Positions 57,225 to 64,000 of a stretch of DNA of 64,000 nucleotides are shown here, in pieces. Below the pieces are notes generated by a model. That model was not told the DNA's origin, did not search any database, and saw only the letters and a list, made by a program, of their open reading frames with translations. The stretch's first letter is position 1. Each line of letters starts with the position of its first letter. The translations under genes and the position numbers were made by a program. The DNA comes from Isoetes taiwanensis (taxonomy: Eukaryota > Streptophyta > Lycopodiopsida > Isoetales > Isoetaceae). The DNA is taken from NCBI GenBank assembly GCA_021234155.1, contig JAJEKV010000005.1, positions 12,222,787 to 12,286,786 of the forward strand, in the 5' to 3' direction.

Positions 57225-57395
57225 CGTCGCATGCGACGTCGCGACGTCGCATGCGACGTAATTTTGAAATCGTATATACGATTTTGAAATCGTATATACG
57301 ATTTCAAAATCGTATATACGATTTCAAAATCGTATATACGGTTTAACGTCGCATGCGACGTGTCCGCGACGTATTTTGTTATAGCGACGTCTAAC
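57225..57395. repeat. Nested palindrome: GTCGCATGCGAC arms around ATCGTATATACGAT repeats
   Basis: GACGTCGCATGCGACGT at the left and ACGTCGCATGCGACGT at the right enclose four tandem copies of ATCGTATATACG alternated with TTTTGAAA or TTTCAAAA. Both the arms and the core are self-complementary, so the whole block can fold into several alternative hairpins. The GACGTC words match those of the element's subterminal arrays. Confidence 0.75.
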
Positions 57396-57578
57396 ACTTT
57401 TTAATTTTTTGGTGCCTTTTTTTTCATCTGATGGTCATGAAAGTTTGTCCTTAGGCTAATTTGGACATTCCCGAGCCATATATGCAGTCAAAATCACATT
57501 CTGGATTTAACCAATCTTCTATTGCTACTACTTACGAATGTTTGAGCCTGGGGTGGCATGTTTGAGCCTGGGGTGGCG

Positions 57579-60500
57579 GTTTGATAAGTTCTCCCGGACG
57601 GATGTTGGATTTTTTTGGCCCTTATCGAACGAGGCCCCTTGAACGAAGGATTCAATGGTCGGATAGGGGAACCGAGATCCGGGAGTGTGGTCTTTAGCGT
57701 ACGGCCCCCCGGGGGAGCGCTGCCAGGAAAGGCTGCCTCGGGAAACTTTTTGGGGCTCGCCTCCTGGGGTCCGGACTCTCCCCTCTAATGAGGTGGCCTT
57801 GCAAGGTCCTGGCCTTGTTTGACTTGGGCAAGTGTGCCAGCTCGGCTGCCCAACAACAGGCTGCCCGGACCGTTCTAATGCAAACACTTTGATCTAAACC
57901 TTGTCCGGAAATTTTGAAAACTGGCCTGTATGTTGGCGATGACTTAGGAAGCCTGGCTGACAAAAAATCAGAATTTAATTCCAGTACTATGCATTAATTA
58001 CGAATTTATGAATGTCTTGCTACTTGCAAAAGGCGCCCTTTACTTCTAAGCGCCACAACGGGAGGAGTACAGATCCAAACTCCATTCCGCTCCGGTTCCC
58101 TTTGCTTCGCGTTCTCAAGCGCATCTTATCGGCCAAGTCCCAAGTGCAAAGGACCAAAACTTCGGCACCCAAAACGCAAAACCACAACTAGAACACGGCA
58201 ACTCATAGGGTTTTTACGTTTGGGAGGCTCTATCCTTGTCGGTTCGACTAGGACCTTCTTGCCGTGTCTTGGCGTAGAGGGGAGTGTTGGCCTTGAGAGC
58301 ACGGACCCTAAAACCATCCGGCGGCTTGCCCCAAAAGTCCTCTCCCGAAGGCCCTGGCGACGGACGGGCAACTTCCCTTCTCCGGAATCGTGATTCGGCT
58401 CTGCCAATGGACTCGGAACATCGACATTGCCCTGGGGACCAAGTTTCATGGCCAAAAGACCACCCCTTCTCGAGGTAGCGTCAAACTATCTCATGTCCAA
58501 CACACTCATAGTCAATTGGCCTAGGAGGTGGTCAGTCGAATCTTTTACAACGTGGGGCGTAAGTGTTTCTTTCTTTTGCAAAACCCGGCCGTGCAACTTG
58601 GTCTCTAGGGTAATTTCGGCCTCCGGGACGATGTAGCGAAGTCGAATCGCCATTCCGAACCTCCGCAATGTCCGAACGACAAAACACTTTGGTTTCTACA
58701 CTCGGCCGATCGCGGGGCGCCAGCGGTTTGATAAGTTCTCACCGGACGGATGTTGGATTTTTTGGACCTTATCGAGACGGGGGCCCTTGAACGAAGGATT
58801 CAACGGTCGGATAGGGGAACCGAGATCCGGGTGTGGTCTTTAGCGTCACGGCCCCGGGAGCCTGCCGGGGAAAAGGCTGCCTTGGGGAAACTTTTGGGGC
58901 TCGCCTCACGGGGTCCTGGACTCTCCCCTCTAATGAGGTGGCCTTGCAAGGTCCTGGCCTTATTTGACTTGGGCAAGTGTGCCCGGCTTCGGCCCCAACA
59001 ACAGTCTTGCCTCGGACCGTTCTAATGCAAACACTTTGATCTAAACCTTGTCCGGAAATTTTGAAAACTGGCCAGTATGTTGGCGATGACTTAGGAAGCC
59101 TCTGACAACAAAAATCAGAATTTAATTCTGTACTATATTCGCATTAATTACGAATTTATGAATGTCTTGCTCTTTGCAAAAGCTGCCCTTTACTTCTAAC
59201 CGCCACAACGGAGCACAGGATCCAAACTCCATTCCGTCGGTTCCCTTTGCTTCCCCCGTTCTCAACTGCATCTTATCGGCCAAGTCCCAAGTGCAAAGGA
59301 CCAAAACTTCGGCACCCAAAACGCAAACCACCGCTAGAACACGGCAACTCATAGGGTTTACGTTTGAGGCTCTATCCTTGTCGATTCGACTAGGACCTTC
59401 GCGCGTGTCTTGGCGTGAGGGGGTGTTGACCTTGAGCACGGACCCTAAAACCATCCCGAAGCGGCTTGCCCCAAAGTCCTCTCCCGAAGGCCCTGGCGAC
59501 GGACGGGCAACTTCCCCTCTCCGGAATCGTGATTCGGCTCTGCCAATGGACTCGGAACGTCGACATTGCCCTGGGGACCAAGTTTCATGGCCAAAAGACC
59601 ACCCCTTCTCGAGGTAGCGTCAAACTATCTCATGTCCAACACACTCGTAGTCAATTGGCCTAGGAGGTGGCTGTCGAATACTTCAACGTAGGGCGTAAGT
59701 GTTTCTTTCTTTTGCAAAACTGACCGTGCAACTTGGTCTCTAGGGTAATTTCGGCCTCCCGGGTGATGTGGCGAAGTCGAATCGCCATTCCGGAGCCTCC
59801 GCAATGTCCGAACGACAAAACACTTTGGTTTCTACACGGTCGACCGCAGGACGCTTCGCGGTTTGATAAGTTCTCACGGACGGATGTTGGATTTTTTTGG
59901 ACCTTATCGAGACAGGGCTCTTGAACGAAGGATTCAACGGTCGGATAGGGGAACCGAGATCCGGGAGTGTGGTCTTTAGCGTACGGCCCCCCGGGGGAGC
60001 GCTGCCAGGAAAGGCTGCCTCGGGAAACTTTTTGGGGCTCGCCTCCTGGGGTCCGGACTCTCCCCTCTAATGAGGTGGCCTTGCAAGGTCCTGGCCTTGT
60101 TTGACTTGGGCAAGTGTGCGGCTACCTGCCTTCAACAACAGTTGCCCCGGACCGTTCTAATGCAAACACTTTGATCTAAACCTTGTCCGGAAATTTTGAA
60201 AACTGGCCTGTATGTTGGCGATGACTTAGGAAGCCTGCTGACAAAAAATCAGAATTTAATTCCGTACTATGCATTAATTACGAATTTATGAATGTCTTGC
60301 TACTGCAAAAGCTGCCCTTTACTTCTAACTACCACAACGGGAGGAGTACAGATCCAAACTCCATTCCGTCAGTTCCCCTTGCTTCGCGTTCTCAACTGCA
60401 TCTTATCAGCCAAGTCCCAAGTCCCAAGGACCAAAACTCGGCACCCAAAACGCAAACCCTGCTAGAACCTGGCAACTCATAGGGTTTACGTTTCGGAGGC

Positions 60501-62580
60501 TCTATCCTTGTCAGATTCGACTAGGACCTTGCGCCGTGTCTTGACGTAGAGGGGGGGTGTTGACGCCAGAGCACGGACCCTAAAAACCATCCGGAAGCAG
60601 CTTGCCCCAAAAGTCCTCTCCCGAAGGGCCTGGCGACGGACGGGCAACTTTCCCTCTCCGGAATCGTGATTCGGCTCTGCCAATGGACTCAGAACGTCGA
60701 CATTGCCCTGGGGACTAAGTTTCATGGCCAAAAGACCACCCCTTCTCGAGGTAGCGTCAAACTATCTCATGTCCAACACACTCGTAGTCAATTGGCCTAG
60801 GAGGTGGGTCGCCGAATCTTTTTACGTAGGGCGTAAGTGTTTCTTTCTTTTGCAAAACTGACCGTGCAACTTGGTCTCTAGGGTAATTTCGGCCTCCCGG
60901 ACGATGTGGCGAAGTCGAATCGCCATTCCGGAGCCTCCGCAATGTCCGAACGACAAAACACTTTGGTTTCTACACGGTCGACCGCAGGACGCTTCGCGGT
61001 TTGATAAGTTCTCACGGACGGATGTTGGATTTTTTTGGACCTTATCGAGACAGGGCCCTTGAACGAAGGATTCAACGGTCGGATAGGGGAACCGAGATCC
61101 GGGAGTGTGGTCTTTAGCGTACGGCCCCCCGGGGGAGCGCTGCCAGGAAAGGCTGCCTCGGGAAACTTTTTGGGGCTCGCCTCCTGGGGTCCGGACTCTC
61201 CCCTCTAATGAGGTGGCCTTGCAAGGTCCTGGCCTTATTTGACTTGGGCAAGTGTGCCAGCTCGGCTGCCCAACAACAGGCTGCCCGGACCGTTCTAATG
61301 CAAACACTTTGATCTAAACCTTGTCCGAAAATTTTGAAAACTGGCCTGTATGTTGGCGATGACTTAGGAAGCCTGCTGACAAAAAATCAGAATTTAATTC
61401 CGTACTATGCATTAATTACGAATTTATGAATGTCTTGCTACTGCAAAAGCTGCCCTTTACTTCTAACTGCCACAACGGGAGGAGTACAGATCCAAACTCC
61501 ATTCCATCAGTTTCCCTTGCTTCGCGTTCTCAACTGCATCTTATCAGCCAAGTCCCAAGTGCAAAGGACCAAAACTCGGCACCCAAAACGCAAACCCTGC
61601 TAGAACCTGGCAACTCATAGGGTTTACGTTTCGGAGGCTCTATCCTTGTCAGATTCGACTAGGACCTTGCGCCGTGTCTTGACGTAGAGGGGGGGTGTTG
61701 ACGCCAGAGCACGGACCCTAAAAACCATCCGGAAGCAGCTTGCCCCAAAAGTCCTCTCCCGAAGGCCCTGGCAACGGACGGGCAACTTTCCCTCTCCAAA
61801 ATCGTGATTCGGCTCTGCCAATGGACTCGGAACGTCGACATTGCCCTGGGGACCAAGTTTCATGGCCAAAAAACCACCCCTTCTCGAGGTAGCGTCAAAC
61901 TATCTCATGTCCAACACACTCGTAGTCAATTGGCCTAGGAGGTGGTCATCGAATCTTTAACGTAGGGCGTAAGTGTTTCTTTCTTTTGCAAAACTGACCG
62001 TGCAACTTGGTCTCTAGGGTAATTTCGGCCTCCCGGACGATGTGGCGAAGTCGAATCGCCATTCCGGAGCCTCCATAATGTCCGAACGACAAAACACTTT
62101 GGTTTCTACACGATCCGGCCGGGGGCCTTAGCCAGCGGTTTGATAAGTTCTCCGGACGGATATTGGATTTTTGGACCTTATCGAGCGGGGCCCTTGAACG
62201 AAGGATTCAACGGTGGGATAGGGGAACCGAGATCCGGGAGTGTGGTCTTTAGCGTATGGCCCTCCGGGGGAGCGCTGCCAGGAAAGGCTGCCTCGGGAAA
62301 CTTTTTGTGGCTCGCCTCTTGGGGTTCGGACTCTCCCCTCTAATGAGGCGGCCTTGCAAGGTCCTGGCCTTGTTTGACTTGGGCAAGTGTGCCAGCTTCG
62401 GTACCCCAACAACAGTCAGCCTGGACCGCATTAATGCAAACACTTTGATCTAAACCTTTGTCCGAAATTTTGAAAACGGCATGTACGGCGATGACTTAAG
62501 AAGCCTGCTGACAAAAAATCAGAATTTAATTCCTTACTATGCATTAATTACGAATTTATGAATGTCTTGCTACTTGCCCA
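57579..62580. repeat. 1.14-kb tandem array, about 4.4 copies
   Basis: GTTTGATAAGTTCTC starts at 57579, 58726, 59861, 60999 and 62138, giving periods of 1147, 1135, 1138 and 1139 bp. Each unit runs through TGGCCTTGCAAGGTCCTGGC, GAATTTATGAATGTCTTGCT, CCAATGGACTCGGAA and a CGAGGTAGCGTCAAACTATC block. Units starting at 59861 and 60999 look nearly identical, while outer units are more diverged. Long open frames (119-161 codons) recur in the same place on the minus strand of some units, but indels break them in others, so conserved coding is doubtful. Confidence 0.9.
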
Positions 62581-63060
62581 ACAACAGTTTTGCCTAGGCC
62601 GCTCCAATGCTACCTATTTGATCAGAACTTTATCCCGAAATTCTAAAAATTTGCCTATATGCGGGATGACATAGGAAGCCAACCGACAAAAAAAATCAGA
62701 ATTTAATTCCATACCATGTATTAATTACGAATTTATGAAGCATGAATGCAAAAGAACGCATAACTAAAAAATTCTCGCATCGAAAAAAGGTGGAATTTTG
62801 ACAAGCGGTTTACGCGTCTTGGCATGGACATGAGAAAACATTTCACTAGGATATGCGGTGTTGGTGCACGATGAAATAGCTCGAAGTCTTCCAGAGCTCA
62901 CATGCCGCCACAAAAGTTCTCTTCACGGCGGCCACCGCGATGGGCGAGCAATTTCCCTCTCCAAAACCATGATTTGGCTCTTCCAATGGACTCGTAATAT
63001 CGACATTACCACGGGGACCAACTTTCGCGGGGCGAAGACCACCCTTGTTCTCCAAAAGAA
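62575..63060. repeat. Older diverged copy of the 1.14-kb unit
   Basis: CAACAACAGTTTTGCC to GAATTTATGAA (62578-62738) and GTCTTGGCATGGACATG to GACCACCC (62815-63045) follow the order of the main unit with much higher divergence and deletions. The sequence is directly next to the young array. Confidence 0.65.
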
Positions 63061-63074
63061 CAAAAGTACACTAG

Positions 63075-63335
63075 ACGCCCAAATAGACGTCCCGCGTCGA
63101 CGCGGCGTCCCGCCCGCGACGACGCGTCGTCGCGACGCGACGTCACGTCGCACAAAAGTGACGCACGCGATGCGACGTGGTGCACCTGGCGTGACAGATC
63201 TGCCACGTCACGGTGTCAGACGTCGCACCACACGTCGCATGCGACGTGTCTGCGACGTGACGTCGCATTGACGTCGCATGGTCACGTTATTTGCGACGTC
63301 ACGTCGCACAGACGTCGCAAGCCCACGTCGCTAAA
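63075..63335. repeat. Right subterminal GACGTC/GCGACG array
   Basis: Dense GACGTCGC, CGTCGCATGCGACG and ACGTCACGTCGC words lie just inside the right terminal repeat and mirror the left array in composition and motif. Confidence 0.75.
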
Positions 63336-63364
63336 TGTCCATTCTCTTGTTGTGCTTCCGATTT

Positions 63365-63540
63365 TCAAATTGGAAACCCTTCCAATTTTCCATTAAAATC
63401 ATGGAAACCCTTCCTATTTTCCATGGAAACCCTTCCTGGTTTTAATGAAAGCCGGAAGGGTTTCCATGGAAACCCTTCCTATTTTCCATGGAAAATAGGA
63501 AGGGTTTCCATGGAAAATAGGAAGGGTTTCCATGGGAGCC
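63365..63540. repeat. GGAAACCCTTCC inverted-repeat cluster, right half, with 56-bp perfect palindrome
   Basis: The motif GGAAACCCTTCC and its reverse complement alternate along the stretch. Bases 63461-63516 form a perfect palindrome centred in CCATGG. The cluster matches 55065-55301 on the other side of the CACAA element and the smaller cluster at 51.36 kb. Confidence 0.85.
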
Positions 63541-64000
63541 CAACCCAAATAGGGAGTACTTAGAACCATCGTTCCCAAAATGCCCTTGAGATCTATAACG
63601 TGTATTTCTTTTCAAATTTTAAAAGTTGTAAATTTACAAAATACCCTTTAGTTTTAAGCAAATTATTGAAACACCCTTGAACAACATCGTATTATCACTG
63701 GAGGCAACATCGCAACTATCGTGAGAGCCTGTGCCTCCAGACTTGTGAGAGAATATGTAGCACAATAACAGGGGGTTACTCTTAGATTTTTGTACGCTTT
63801 TTCACATGGTTTTTCTAGGATTTCGTTGTTGTATTCATTGAGGTGTACTAAATAGTATTTCTAGAGTGCACCCTTTATGGGCCGTTGATTTTTGTTGGTT
63901 GGAACAATCCGAGGGTTGTTGTCTTTCTCTGCATGTGTTTGTGCATGAACACTGCGCATGCGTATGCATGTGCATGTGTAATGTGCATGTGCAAGTGTAA
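63541..64000. other. Intergenic, no gene recognised
   Basis: AAATACCCTTTAG and ACACCCTTGA phrases (63635-63685) resemble those at 51.17-51.3 kb. The window ends in a TGCATGTG-rich stretch (63930-64000). No coding motif. Confidence 0.4.

Larger units (their letters stand above)
55302..63354. mobile_element. 8.05-kb CACTA-superfamily element with CACAA ends
   Basis: The left end is CACAACAAGAAAAGGGTCAT then TTAGCGACGTC. The right end, reverse-complemented, is CACAACAAGAGAATGGACAT then TTAGCGACGTG. The 3 bp on each side are CTT (55299-55301 and 63355-63357), the expected 3-bp duplication. Both subterminal zones are GC-rich arrays of GACGTCGC-like motifs. The middle has a purine tract, a tandem 105-bp repeat, a palindromic ATCGTATATACGAT array and a 1.14-kb tandem array. 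No intact transposase is evident; two short exon-like pieces on the minus strand near 56220-55990 are the only candidates. Terminal bases CACAA instead of CACTA are a known kind of variation in the superfamily. Confidence 0.9.

Noticed and set aside
59162..59617. 151-codon plus-strand ORF in the array
   Set aside because: Same block as above read on the other strand; the neighbouring units do not preserve the frame.
57528..62412. Minus-strand ORFs of 94-161 codons within each 1.14-kb repeat unit
   Set aside because: They recur because the repeat recurs. Several units carry indels that break the frames, both strands are open because of high GC, and no domain motif is visible.

Overview
This 64 kb window looks like a transposon-rich stretch of a land-plant nuclear genome. 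The evidence is spliced genes with GT-AG introns, plant gene families (Sec14-nodulin lipid-transfer protein, plant ARF, both PPR classes, VTC1/CYT1-type GDP-mannose pyrophosphorylase, MLKL/RPW8-like kinase) and a layered mix of plant mobile elements. The LINE and DDE-like families suggest a non-angiosperm such as a fern, but that is inference. There are no bacterial operons, rRNA genes or CRISPR arrays.

Layout. 0-0.6 kb: Ty3/gypsy pol remnant. 1.6-3.7 kb: CACTA element with matching 3-bp target duplication. 7.3-9.6 kb: minus-strand Ty1/copia remnant (RNase H, a 328-codon downstream ORF, polypurine tract, LTR, repeated leader). 10.4-11.4 kb: intron-bearing ARF GTPase pseudogene. 11.7-12.5 kb: LINE fragment. 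15.5-17.2 kb: MLKL-like kinase gene (minus). 17.4-19.4 kb: Helitron-like ends, low-complexity DNA, tRNA-derived SINE head. 21.3-22.65 kb: LINE copy (minus). 25.7-25.9 kb: start of a small spliced gene (minus). 27.0-28.5 kb: long LTR inserted in a DDE-like transposase pseudogene (28.5-30.7 kb, minus). 35.7-40.2 kb: PPR pseudogene split by an L1-type LINE, itself carrying a hAT MITE. 45.2-47.9 kb: terminal-inverted-repeat element holding a two-exon gene fragment and a PPR fragment. 49.1-51.0 kb: intact intronless Sec14-nodulin gene (minus). 51.8-52.9 kb: four-exon gene whose last exon is the VTC1-like C-terminus. 53.2-54.0 kb: LINE 3' end. 55.3-63.35 kb: an 8.05-kb CACTA-superfamily element with CACAA ends, a CTT target duplication, GACGTC-rich subterminal arrays and about 4.4 tandem copies of a 1.14-kb unit.

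Host genes. Only the kinase, the Sec14-nodulin gene and the VTC1-tail gene look intact. They are not functionally linked. The last two lie head to head about 0.8 kb apart. Nearly everything else is mobile DNA in nested layers, which gives a relative insertion history: PPR gene, then LINE, then hAT MITE; DDE-like transposon, then LTR element; palindromic repeat, then CACAA element.
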